This document shows, piece by piece, positions 7,185 through 15,009 of a stretch of 24,715 nt of DNA; position 1 is the first letter of the stretch; each line of letters starts with the position of its first letter. Source of the stretch: Verrucomicrobiaceae bacterium UBA2429 (lineage in GTDB: Bacteria; Verrucomicrobiota; Verrucomicrobiia; Verrucomicrobiales; Verrucomicrobiaceae); NCBI GenBank assembly GCA_002343505.1, contig DDQZ01000002.1, positions 1-24,715 of the forward strand, given 5' to 3'. The notes under the pieces were generated by a model. That model saw only the letters and a list, made by a program, of their open reading frames with translations. It was not told the origin of the DNA and searched no databases. Both the position numbers and the translations under genes were made by a program.

Positions 7185-8675
7185 TCATGGCTTCGCCGGC
7201 GCCGGATGCTGGAAGTAATGCTCATACCAATGCCGCTCGCGCTGGATGCCGTTCTTCGGGAGCCCGGGCGGGCGGAGCTGTTGGGTCCAGGCCTCCAGTT
7301 TGGCGCGGAGTTCGGTCGCCTTTTCAGGATGGTCGGAGGCGAGATTATTCGTTTCGGGATCGGTCTGGCTGAGGTCGAAGAGGAAGTCGGTGCCGTCGCC
7401 GAGGTGGATCAACTTCCAATCGCCCGCACGGACGGCGGTTTGTTTCCAAAAGCGCCAGTAGAGCGCCTCGTGCGGTGGCGCGGCGACCTCGCCTTGAAGA
7501 TGCGGCAACAGGTTGACGCCATCGAGCCCTTCACGCTCCTGGAGGCCTGCGGAGGCGAGGACCGTGGCGGCGATGTCGAGCGATGACACTGGATGATCGA
7601 AGACTTGTCCCGCCGGAATGACGCCTTTCCACGACCACAGGAAAGGCACGCGGATGCCGCCCTCGGTGAGCATGCCTTTCTCGCCGAACTGCGGAGCGTT
7701 CATGGAGCCGTCCCAGCCGCCGATGTCGGACTGTTTGCCATTGGGCTCAATGGTCAGCGGCGAGTCGGGCATGGTCTTCTTCAAGGGCGCGCCGTTGTCG
7801 CTGGTGAAGACGATGAGCGTGTTTTCTTCGACCCCGTGTTTGCGCAAGGTCTCCATGATGCGGCCCACGCCGTCATCAATCGTGGCGAGCATCGCCAGCG
7901 CGGTGCGGCGGCGTTCCGGCATCTCGCCGGGGAAGCGGGCGAGGCGTTCGGGGGTGGCCTCCAGCGGCGTGTGGGGGCCGCTGTAGGCGAGGTAGAGAAA
8001 GAAGGGCCGGGCATGATTGCGTTCGAGGAAGGCGAGCGCTCCGGCGGTTTCGTCGTCGAGGCGGTCGCCGGTGGTTTCGGTGAGCCACTCGCCTTCGGGC
8101 TTCAAGCTGGTGCCGTCCGCGCGGAAGTTCGCCCAGCGGCGCTCCCGCTTGTTGGCGTAGAACTCGTCGAAACCCTGTCCGGCGGGTGAGAAGGCGAGGC
8201 GTGCGGGTTCGCGGATGCTCAAAGGCTGGCCCGGTGTGCGGATCACGCTCTTGGGATTGCGCTTGATCCAAGCGACCGAAGACGGACTCGGATCGAGATG
8301 CCACTTGCCGACCATGCCGCTGATGTAACCCGCGGGCTTGAGCCGCTCGGCGATGGTCAGCTCGGACACCGGCATGGGCGTGTCCGAAATCGCATCCAGG
8401 CCGAAGCGCTGCTGGTAGCGGCCGGTGAGCAATCCCGCGCGAGAAGGCGAGCACTGCGGCGCGGTGATGTAACCGGCGGTGCATCGCACCCCGGAGGCGG
8501 CGAGTGCGTCAAGGTGCGGGGTTTTTAAATCATAGCGAACCCCCTGGCAGCCGAGATCCGCCCAGCCCTGGTCGTCGGTGAAGATGACAATGAAGTTGGG
8601 CTTAGGCGTTTCGGCGGCGAGGAGTTTGCCATCGAGGACACAGAGAGCGCAGAGGAAATGGAGGAGGGGTTTCAT
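7185..8675 (-). CDS. Secreted sulfatase (formylglycine type)
   Basis: A 496-residue arylsulfatase-family enzyme (alkaline phosphatase superfamily, SulfAtlas S1 type) that hydrolyses sulfate esters. After a signal peptide (MKPLLHFLCALCVL...AAE) it shows the N-terminal metal site IFTDDQGWADLG (DD at 34-35). The maturation motif CSPSRAGLLTG follows, with Cys75 expected to become formylglycine. Further on are GKWHL, FFLYLAYSGPHTPL, the second metal site FTSDNGAP and a C-terminal LFDLSQTDPETNN. The start was chosen at 8675 rather than 8717 because it begins the signal peptide and forms an ATGA overlap with the stop of the preceding gene. Length is usual for the family. The activating enzyme (FGE or anSME) is not in the window. 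The substrate is unknown, but the neighbours point to a sulfated polysaccharide. Confidence 0.93.
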   Translation of the reverse strand: MKPLLHFLCALCVLDGKLLAAETPKPNFIVIFTDDQGWADLGCQGVRYDLKTPHLDALAASGVRCTAGYITAPQCSPSRAGLLTGRYQQRFGLDAISDTPMPVSELTIAERLKPAGYISGMVGKWHLDPSPSSVAWIKRNPKSVIRTPGQPLSIREPARLAFSPAGQGFDEFYANKRERRWANFRADGTSLKPEGEWLTETTGDRLDDETAGALAFLERNHARPFFLYLAYSGPHTPLEATPERLARFPGEMPERRRTALAMLATIDDGVGRIMETLRKHGVEENTLIVFTSDNGAPLKKTMPDSPLTIEPNGKQSDIGGWDGSMNAPQFGEKGMLTEGGIRVPFLWSWKGVIPAGQVFDHPVSSLDIAATVLASAGLQEREGLDGVNLLPHLQGEVAAPPHEALYWRFWKQTAVRAGDWKLIHLGDGTDFLFDLSQTDPETNNLASDHPEKATELRAKLEAWTQQLRPPGLPKNGIQRERHWYEHYFQHPAPAKP

Positions 8676-9727
8676 GGTCTTGGAGTTCCGATCAGGCTCA
8701 GCCCGCTGAACTCGCATTCAGTCGTCCAATGCCCCATGCCTTCGAGACCGATGCTGAAGTTTGAGAGGGTGAAATCGTCGGGATTGGTCGAAAGCGCGGG
8801 CTGCTTCTCCTGCGCCTGCTTCAGCGCATCGCGGATCATCTCGCGCAGCTCGCGGGTGATGGTGCGCTTCTGGCCAAACTCGGGCTTCGGTTGGTCGCGG
8901 GTGACGCTTTCACGATAAAACACCTGTCCATGCTGTTCGACGCCGAGGTGGGTCCGATATTTCGCCTCGCTGCTGGTGAAGAGCATCATGCCGACGAATA
9001 GCTTCTGCTCGGGATCGGTCTTGTGCTTGAGGTGGAACATGAAGTTGAGGTTCATGCTGGAGCGATTGGCTCCGGGCCAGGGTGAGAGCCGCTGCATTGC
9101 ATCCACCTCGAAGCTCACCTTGAAATCGAGCTTGTCGTAATCGGCGAGCGGCAGCGGCGTCTCGAAGCGCTGGTTGAGGAGGAAGTGCGGCCAGGTGTCG
9201 CGTGCCCACTGCGCGGTGTGGGCGATGGCGGCGTTGCGGATCTCATTCTGCGAGTTGTAATGAATGCGCAGCGTGCCGTAACGGTCGCTGGTGATGCGTT
9301 TGACGAGCTTGGTGTCGCGTTGCGGATCGTCTTTGGCGAGTCCGTCGTTGTTGAACTGGGCGAACTGGAGTTTTTCCGACGTGTTGACCTCAAGGACGTG
9401 ATTCACCACGAGGCGGTGCGCATGAAGTTCTCTCACGTGTTCGCCACGTTGGTTCGTGTAGTTGTGGTGCAGGCCTTCCTGAAAGTCCCAAGGATGGGTT
9501 TTGAACTCCGGCAACGTTTTAACAGGACCGTCTGGAATAAGATGAATTTGCCACGGAGCAATGTCGCGATAGCCACGGATGACACTATCCTCGCCACGCT
9601 TGCCGTAGATGAAGGCGGCACCAAAGCCCTCGGCGAAGGCGGTGTCGGCGAGCAGTTGGCAAGGTGTTTCCGCTGCGTGAAGCAAGACGGTGCCAAAGAG
9701 CAACCAGACGGTGAAAAGGAAGTTCAT
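8672..9727 (-). CDS. Secreted protein of unknown function
   Basis: A 351-residue protein with a clear signal peptide (MNFLFTVWLLFGTVLLHAAE). I do not recognise the family. After the signal comes a region rich in aromatic and charged residues (DIAPWQIHLIPDG, HHNYTNQRGEHVRE). The second half alternates strand-like segments such as LDFKVSFEVDA, SMNLNFMFHLKHK and KLFVGMMLFTSS. It ends FSIGLEGMGHWTTECEFSG, a pattern typical of jelly-roll or lectin-like carbohydrate domains. It is tightly packed: 7 bp after the upstream fusion gene and overlapping the downstream sulfatase by four bases (ATGA). The start at 9727 was preferred to 9766 because it begins the signal peptide and avoids overlapping the previous gene. 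A glycan-binding protein or a new lyase/hydrolase is plausible from context only. Confidence 0.85.
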   Translation of the reverse strand: MNFLFTVWLLFGTVLLHAAETPCQLLADTAFAEGFGAAFIYGKRGEDSVIRGYRDIAPWQIHLIPDGPVKTLPEFKTHPWDFQEGLHHNYTNQRGEHVRELHAHRLVVNHVLEVNTSEKLQFAQFNNDGLAKDDPQRDTKLVKRITSDRYGTLRIHYNSQNEIRNAAIAHTAQWARDTWPHFLLNQRFETPLPLADYDKLDFKVSFEVDAMQRLSPWPGANRSSMNLNFMFHLKHKTDPEQKLFVGMMLFTSSEAKYRTHLGVEQHGQVFYRESVTRDQPKPEFGQKRTITRELREMIRDALKQAQEKQPALSTNPDDFTLSNFSIGLEGMGHWTTECEFSGLSLIGTPRP

Positions 9728-9734
9728 GGGGGGA

Positions 9735-12700
9735 TCAATGACGGGCCGGTTGAAACGCTCCTTCATGCACGATGACCGTGTAGCCGAGCCGGAAGCGGTC
9801 GCCTTTTTTCACCACGGTCTTCACGTAGGGTTCGCGGCGTTCCTTCGGCTGGCGCGGGAAGGGATTGATGACCATCACGCCATAGTCGCGGGTGTGGCCC
9901 CAGCAGGGGCGCGGGTTGGTGGCGTGGGGCTGGACGAAGAGGCCGCAGGGCTTTCCATCAAGGGTGCCGCTGTAGTCCCACCACGCGGCTTCGTGGCCCC
10001 AGGTGCCGGCGTAGTTGACTTCGCCGAGGCTGTTGGTGATACGCCCGCTGCCGCCCTGCACGCGAAGGGGTGAAGCGACGCGCACGCCGAGGCCGCTTTC
10101 TTCCTGATCTCCGAAGTAGAAGTCACGCTCGTCATTGAAAAACTCAGCGGCGATGTCGAGCTTCCAGCCGCTCGGATGTCTCGCGAGTTCGTAGCGCACT
10201 CGCTGGCGGCAGACTTCGCTTTGGTCGTCGGTGGAGAGAAGGCGGTTGAGGACCTCGAAGTTCAACTGCTCGGCTGAAGCCTTCACTCCAACGAGCTCAA
10301 GTTGCTCGATCCGCGCCGTGTTGCGCCAGAAGTCGTGGCCGTCGATGTCGCCAAAGCCGAGCCAAACTCCGGTATGGATGTGTGGATGAATGATGCCGTC
10401 GGCTTCGGCTTTGTAGCCGGGATCGACATCGTCAGGAATGCGTGGCGGATAGTTTCGGGTGACTTGTTTTCCACCGGGGGTAACAAGATTGATCCACACC
10501 GGACGCAGCACCTTGTCGTGGCGGAACTGGTAGGTGGCGATGCGTTTGCCATCAAGGGAGATGTCGAGGTGGTCGTCGTGCTGTTGCAGGTGAAATCCTG
10601 TCTTTGGCGCGGCTTTCTGAGTGAGGAGAAAGGCGGTCAAGTCGGCGAGTTGCTGCGCATTCAAAAGCGCGCCAAAGGGCGGCATCATTGATACGGGATG
10701 AATCTCTTCCTTGGCGATGCGTTTGCGCTCCAGCTTCACCAAACTGCCGCCGGGTTGAGCGAGGGTGAGATGCAGTCCGCTCTGCTCGCGCAGCACGCCG
10801 GTCTGCGGGCCACCGGTTTTCATGGTCACGCTCATCATTGAGAAGCCCTCGGTGATGATGGCATTGGGGTTGAGCATCGAGTCGAGGATGTGCCGCGCGT
10901 CGAAGCGATCGCCCGCGCCGGTCAGGTCGGGTCCGAAAGCGTGGCCGCGTCCGTTCATCGTGTGGCAGGCCGCGCATCCGGCACCGCCGTTGGCGAGGAA
11001 GAGTGCTTCGCCGCGATTTGGATCGGCAGTCGCGAGAGCGGCGAGAGCTTCATCCAGCGTCGCGACTTTGCCGGAGGGATCGGGCGGTTTGGGCACGAGG
11101 ATGACGAAGTAGTGGCTTTTGCCGCCCGGCTTCCCGTCCGCCGTGTTTCCGCCGAGCGTGATCCGGCCTGCGGGGAAGTCTTTGGCAAAGAGGCGGAAGA
11201 TGCTGTGTTTGTCCGTGCTCGTGATGACGCTGTCACTGTCGCCGAATCCGGCGAGCCATGCGGGTTTCGTCTTCACCCGCTCGTTGTGGGCGACATAGAC
11301 GGTGACGTCGAGCGGTGCCTCGAAGCTGATCAAGGAATCGCCGCCGCTGCCGTCGTCGGCATTCGGTGTGCGGATCATTGAAGCGCCGGAGAGGAAGGCG
11401 GGGAATCGCTCGATGGCGTAGGCTCGGTCGGTGTAATGCGGTTCGCCCGGGCGCACAGTGCCGGTGAGATAGCGGTGCTTGGATTCTGCGTGGAGGTTTT
11501 GCGCCAGGGGAAAGGCATCGGGAATGCCGCCGCCCTTCGCGGTGCCGGGCTCGATGCCCTTGACCTTGCTGAGCCAAAGCGTGGCGAGCTGGCGGATGGA
11601 TTCGTCCGAGTCCTGCAGCAGCGGCAGAACCTCGGTCTCGGTCATGATGAGCTTTTCCATCAGCATCAGCACGCCCGCGCGACGGATGCCGGCGTTGCGG
11701 TCGGCGGCGAGGGTGCGCATGGCAGGCTCGTCGGAGCGGTCCATCAGTGTGCGCCAGGCGGCGTGATAGATGATGGGGTCGGTTTCGGTGATCAGCGTGT
11801 TGGAAAGCCGGTCATGCGACTGCCCATGCGTGGCGATGGCTTCAACTGCGGCGAGTCGAAAGCGCGGATTCGGATGTGTGATGTAGTCGTGTGGTTCGGT
11901 GCAACCGGCGCGAATCATCTGGAGAACAACGTTGTCGTTTTTGGGCGGGACCTCATTGACATTGATCTTCGCCAGCGTCCACGCGGCCCACGTTTCCTGC
12001 GCCTGGCTCGCCGGCTTATCCAAAGATTTCGTCAACGGCTCCAAACTCGCTTCACCGCGTCGCTCAAGCTCGTCCCGCGCATCCATCTGCCAGGCCGGAA
12101 TCCATGAGCCGAGATCGGCGAGCAGTTCGTCGAAGCTCCATTCCGCGGGCGGCTTCGCAGGGCGCTTCGATTGCACCAGCGGTCGGTCTTTGGCGACAAT
12201 GCGATACACGCGACCTTCGTTGTTTTGAATCCCTTGCTCATCAAACGTGCCGCCGTAGTCGCGTCCCCAGCCGAGCACCCACAACACGCCGTCGGGTCCC
12301 ATGGCGATATCGGTGGGGCGGAAAAGCGACTTACCCCCGACCACGAAGTCCTCGTAGCGTCCACCTTGCGGGACGTTGAGCGCGCCGTTCCACTCGGGCC
12401 GGTAGAGGTAGATTTTTTTGGTCATCCAGTCGGCGATGAACCACACCCCGCGATGCGATTCGGGGAAATGCGGGGCGTCGGCGAAAACGATGCCGGTGTA
12501 GCTGCCCTCGATGATCTGGCCGCTGTTCGGTGCGGTCGGGAGATGACCTTCGCCGGGCCAGGCCGGGCTCCACGGGTGGCCCCAACCGAAGTGTGCGTTT
12601 TGAAACGGCATGAAGACGCGGTCGCCGCCGGTCTGGTCGTTGTCGGTGCCGAGCCAGTTGAAGGCCGAATCAAAGGCGATGTCCCAGGGGTTGCGGTAGC

Positions 12701-13463
12701 CGCGGGAGTGAATCGTCAGCGACGGCGTCGCGGGATCGTAACGCAGAATGCCGCCGGTCTGGCCCCAGTCATCACGCGGGTCCTGGTAGGTGGCGCGGTA
12801 GGTCTCGCGCGTGAACACTTCCGACGGCGGCGGCAGATCCGGCGCCCCTTTCGGTCCCGGATACCCCCACAACTCTCGAAACGCCTTCGGTGCGACTCGG
12901 CCCGGCTCCTTCGGCGCATCACCATCGAGACTGACGCCCTTTGAGTTGCCTTTGCTCATATAGAGGCAGCCGTCGGGACCCCAGTTCAGTCCGTGCAGGC
13001 AATGCTCGATGTTGCCGAGGTCGGTGAAGACCTTCACATACTCGTCCGCCACGTCATCGCCGTCGGTGTCGCGCACCACGGTGAGGTCCGGCGAGTTCGC
13101 CACCCACAGCTCACGCCCGCGCCACGCGATGCTCTGCACGCTGTTGAAGCCTTCGGCAAAAATCTTCTTTGAATCCGCCACGCCGTCGCCATCGCGATCT
13201 TCGAGGATGACGACCTTGTCCTTCGGCGAGTCGGGCTTCGGTCCGCGCCATTGCGGCCCCATGCCGACGAAGAGGCGGCCTTTCGTGTCAAAGGCCATCG
13301 CGCAGGGATTCGAGACGAGCGGTTCCTTCGCCCAGAGCTGCACCTCAAAACCTTCCGGTGCGGAAGGCAGCGCGTTCAAATCGGCGTCCTTCGCGTCGAA
13401 GGAGGTTTGTGCTTGAAGGCTGACCGTCGCGGCCAGGCAGAGAATGAAAGAGGTGGGTTTCAT
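9735..13463 (-). CDS. PVC-type dehydrogenase / cytochrome c / DUF6807 fusion
   Basis: A 1242-residue secreted multidomain protein with a signal peptide (residues 1-19). Residues about 30-430 match the Planctomycetes/Verrucomicrobia membrane-bound dehydrogenase domain (TIGR02604-like, a PQQ-type beta-propeller relative). Examples are PEGFEVQLWAKEPLVSNPCA, DRDGDGVADSKKIFAEG and HGLNWGPDGCLYMSKGN. Residues 440-650 are helical with HEAT-like repeats. Residues 655-815 form a beta-rich region (TVYVAHNERVKTKPAWL). A c-type cytochrome domain follows, with heme motif C830-AACH and GRGHAFGPDLTGAG. From about 950 to the end the sequence fits DUF6807 (PmoA family): YQFRHDKVLRPVW, VTRNYPPR, HPHIHTGVWLGFGDIDG. 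The first modules are commonly found together in this superphylum; the DUF6807 tail is less familiar to me. Probable role: periplasmic oxidation of sugars released by the neighbouring enzymes, passing electrons to heme. Its start overlaps the sulfatase stop by four bases (ATGA), with AGGAAAGG just upstream as ribosome-binding site. Confidence 0.92.
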   Translation of the reverse strand: MKPTSFILCLAATVSLQAQTSFDAKDADLNALPSAPEGFEVQLWAKEPLVSNPCAMAFDTKGRLFVGMGPQWRGPKPDSPKDKVVILEDRDGDGVADSKKIFAEGFNSVQSIAWRGRELWVANSPDLTVVRDTDGDDVADEYVKVFTDLGNIEHCLHGLNWGPDGCLYMSKGNSKGVSLDGDAPKEPGRVAPKAFRELWGYPGPKGAPDLPPPSEVFTRETYRATYQDPRDDWGQTGGILRYDPATPSLTIHSRGYRNPWDIAFDSAFNWLGTDNDQTGGDRVFMPFQNAHFGWGHPWSPAWPGEGHLPTAPNSGQIIEGSYTGIVFADAPHFPESHRGVWFIADWMTKKIYLYRPEWNGALNVPQGGRYEDFVVGGKSLFRPTDIAMGPDGVLWVLGWGRDYGGTFDEQGIQNNEGRVYRIVAKDRPLVQSKRPAKPPAEWSFDELLADLGSWIPAWQMDARDELERRGEASLEPLTKSLDKPASQAQETWAAWTLAKINVNEVPPKNDNVVLQMIRAGCTEPHDYITHPNPRFRLAAVEAIATHGQSHDRLSNTLITETDPIIYHAAWRTLMDRSDEPAMRTLAADRNAGIRRAGVLMLMEKLIMTETEVLPLLQDSDESIRQLATLWLSKVKGIEPGTAKGGGIPDAFPLAQNLHAESKHRYLTGTVRPGEPHYTDRAYAIERFPAFLSGASMIRTPNADDGSGGDSLISFEAPLDVTVYVAHNERVKTKPAWLAGFGDSDSVITSTDKHSIFRLFAKDFPAGRITLGGNTADGKPGGKSHYFVILVPKPPDPSGKVATLDEALAALATADPNRGEALFLANGGAGCAACHTMNGRGHAFGPDLTGAGDRFDARHILDSMLNPNAIITEGFSMMSVTMKTGGPQTGVLREQSGLHLTLAQPGGSLVKLERKRIAKEEIHPVSMMPPFGALLNAQQLADLTAFLLTQKAAPKTGFHLQQHDDHLDISLDGKRIATYQFRHDKVLRPVWINLVTPGGKQVTRNYPPRIPDDVDPGYKAEADGIIHPHIHTGVWLGFGDIDGHDFWRNTARIEQLELVGVKASAEQLNFEVLNRLLSTDDQSEVCRQRVRYELARHPSGWKLDIAAEFFNDERDFYFGDQEESGLGVRVASPLRVQGGSGRITNSLGEVNYAGTWGHEAAWWDYSGTLDGKPCGLFVQPHATNPRPCWGHTRDYGVMVINPFPRQPKERREPYVKTVVKKGDRFRLGYTVIVHEGAFQPARH

Positions 13464-14929
13464 TTCACCTTTCCTTTTGCTTTGCCTGGTGCCTTCCGCG
13501 CCGGCGCCGGTCCGTCAAAGAAGCGCGCGCCGCTGCCGGTGTGGTCGTAGTCGCCGAGCTCCATGCGCGCCTCGTGGGCGAGCTGGCGCAGGCGGTCGAG
13601 GACCTCGGGATGTTCGGCGGCGACGTTCGTCGTTTCGCCGATGTCGTTGTCGAGATCGTAGAGCGAGAACTCGTTCACCGCATTGCCGGCGAAGCGTCCG
13701 CTCCAGCCGACCCAGGGCGGATGCGCGGGGCGCTTGCGAACGAACTTCCACTTCCCGCTGCGCACGGCCTGAAGGTGGGTGAAGCAGTAGTAATAAAAGG
13801 CTTCGTGCGGCGAGGCAGTGGTGGCCGGGTCACGCAACAGCGGCGTGAGGTCGCGGCCATCAATGACGCGGTCCGACGGCGTCTTTCCTCCGGCGATGGA
13901 GGCAAAAGTGGGCAGCAGATCCATGGTGGAGGTGATGGCATCGCTGGAGGTGCCTGCGGGGATTTTTCCCGGCCACCAGGCGACGCATGGCACGCGCAGA
14001 CCGCCTTCCCAGGTCAGCATCTTGTAGCCGCGCAACGGATCGGCATTGCCGGAATGATCGCGCGGGATGAACGCCTTGCCGTCCGGCTCCATGCCGCGCG
14101 TCGTCTCGACCCACGGGCCGTTGTCGGAGGTGAAAATCACGAGCGTGTTCTCCGCGAGGCCGAGTTCGCGCAAGGTGTTGATGATTTCGCCGCAACTCCA
14201 GTCCATCTCCTCGACCGCGTCGCCGTAAAGGCCGCCCGCACTTTTGCCTTTGAACTTCTCCGACGCGCCGAGCGGGATGTGCGGCATGTTGTACGCGAGG
14301 TAGAGAAAGAACGGCTTCTCACGCTGCTGACGGATGAAGTCGAGCGCCTCGCGGGTGTAATCCTGCGTGATGTGATCCCACGACTCGACCGCAGACGTGA
14401 CGACCTGCTCATTGCGCAGGATGGTGCTGCGGAATTTGGAGTCGTTCACGTTCACAGTCGCACCGTTGAAAAGCGGCGTGCCGTAGAAGTAGTCGAAGCC
14501 TTGCCCGTTCGGCATCGTGGCCGGATCAAACCCGGTGGGCGAGTCCTTCGCATGTTCGCCGAGGTGCCACTTGCCGATGCAGGCGGTGGCGTAGCCTGCC
14601 TCGCGCAGCACTTCCGCCATCGTGATCTCCTTCGGGTGCATGACGGTGTGCTGGTTCTTCTTGTTGCCCGGTTCGCCGATGCGGATCGGATAGCAGCCCG
14701 TCATCAGCGCCGCCCGCGAAGGTCCGCACACCGCCTGCGCGTAGAAGCTCGTCAGCCGCAGCCCTTCCGCGGCCATCTTGTCGAGATGCGGTGTTTTGAT
14801 CTTCGTGGAACCGAAACATCCGAGATCACCATAGCCAAGGTCATCGGCGAAGATGAGGACAATGTTGGGCCTCTCGGCTGCGAAGAGAGCGGGGCAGAGG
14901 GCAAGGAGGAAAATGACAAGGCGCATCAT
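13460..14929 (-). CDS. Secreted sulfatase, arylsulfatase A-like
   Basis: A 489-residue S1-type sulfatase with a short signal peptide (MMRLVIFLLALCPALFAAE). The metal site is IFADDLGYGDLGCFG. The maturation motif is VCGPSRAALMTG, with Cys68 as the formylglycine precursor. GKWHLGEH, PFFLYLAYNMPHIPLG and FTSDNGPWVETT follow, and the C-terminus is basic (KAPGKAKGKVK). The GYGDLGCFG plus CGPSRAALMTG combination is characteristic of arylsulfatase A/N-acetylgalactosamine-6-sulfatase-like members, but substrate cannot be fixed from this. The stop forms ATGA with the downstream fusion gene. Upstream is a 76-bp gap holding hairpins, an 18-bp motif shared with the lyase gene, and a possible 27-codon ORF. 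Two consecutive ATGs (14929 and 14926) are possible starts. Confidence 0.94.
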   Translation of the reverse strand: MMRLVIFLLALCPALFAAERPNIVLIFADDLGYGDLGCFGSTKIKTPHLDKMAAEGLRLTSFYAQAVCGPSRAALMTGCYPIRIGEPGNKKNQHTVMHPKEITMAEVLREAGYATACIGKWHLGEHAKDSPTGFDPATMPNGQGFDYFYGTPLFNGATVNVNDSKFRSTILRNEQVVTSAVESWDHITQDYTREALDFIRQQREKPFFLYLAYNMPHIPLGASEKFKGKSAGGLYGDAVEEMDWSCGEIINTLRELGLAENTLVIFTSDNGPWVETTRGMEPDGKAFIPRDHSGNADPLRGYKMLTWEGGLRVPCVAWWPGKIPAGTSSDAITSTMDLLPTFASIAGGKTPSDRVIDGRDLTPLLRDPATTASPHEAFYYYCFTHLQAVRSGKWKFVRKRPAHPPWVGWSGRFAGNAVNEFSLYDLDNDIGETTNVAAEHPEVLDRLRQLAHEARMELGDYDHTGSGARFFDGPAPARKAPGKAKGKVK

Positions 14930-15009
14930 GCAGCCTGAAACGCGGGTGAAACACTGAACTTCAGTCCGCGATGCTCATCCGACAGCCTGAAATCCACATG
15001 CCGCGTCAT
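14926..15009 (-). CDS. Possible 27-aa coupling ORF between two sulfatases
   Basis: The ATG (15009-15007) overlaps the stop of the EF-hand sulfatase as ATGA. The TGA (14928-14926) shares one base with the second ATG of the next sulfatase (TGATG). The ORF exactly bridges the gap. Its product (starting MTRHVDFRLSDEHRG) has no signal or known motif. It may only allow ribosomes to reach the next gene, or the overlaps may be chance. The DNA within it also forms hairpins, so it may not be selected as protein. Confidence 0.25.
   Translation of the reverse strand: MTRHVDFRLSDEHRGLKFSVSPAFQAA
14931..14997. repeat. Intergenic hairpin and 18-bp motif shared with the lyase upstream region
   Basis: ACTGAA-C-TTCAGT (14953-14965) is a perfect inverted repeat flanked by the complementary pair CGCGG (14941-14945) and CCGCG (14966-14970), with a 7-nt bulge. 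CAGCCTGAAA occurs twice, at 14931-14940 and 14983-14992. On the minus strand 14997-14980 reads GTGGATTTCAGGCTGTCG, 17 of 18 bases identical to the element upstream of the lyase gene. It may be an mRNA-processing or regulatory structure, or a dispersed intergenic repeat. Confidence 0.45.

Noticed and set aside
6928..7188. Minus-strand 86-codon frame starting with ATGA at the sulfatase stop
   Set aside because: The ATGA overlap is tempting, but most of the frame lies out of phase inside the Tat-amidohydrolase gene and its translation has no plausible protein features.
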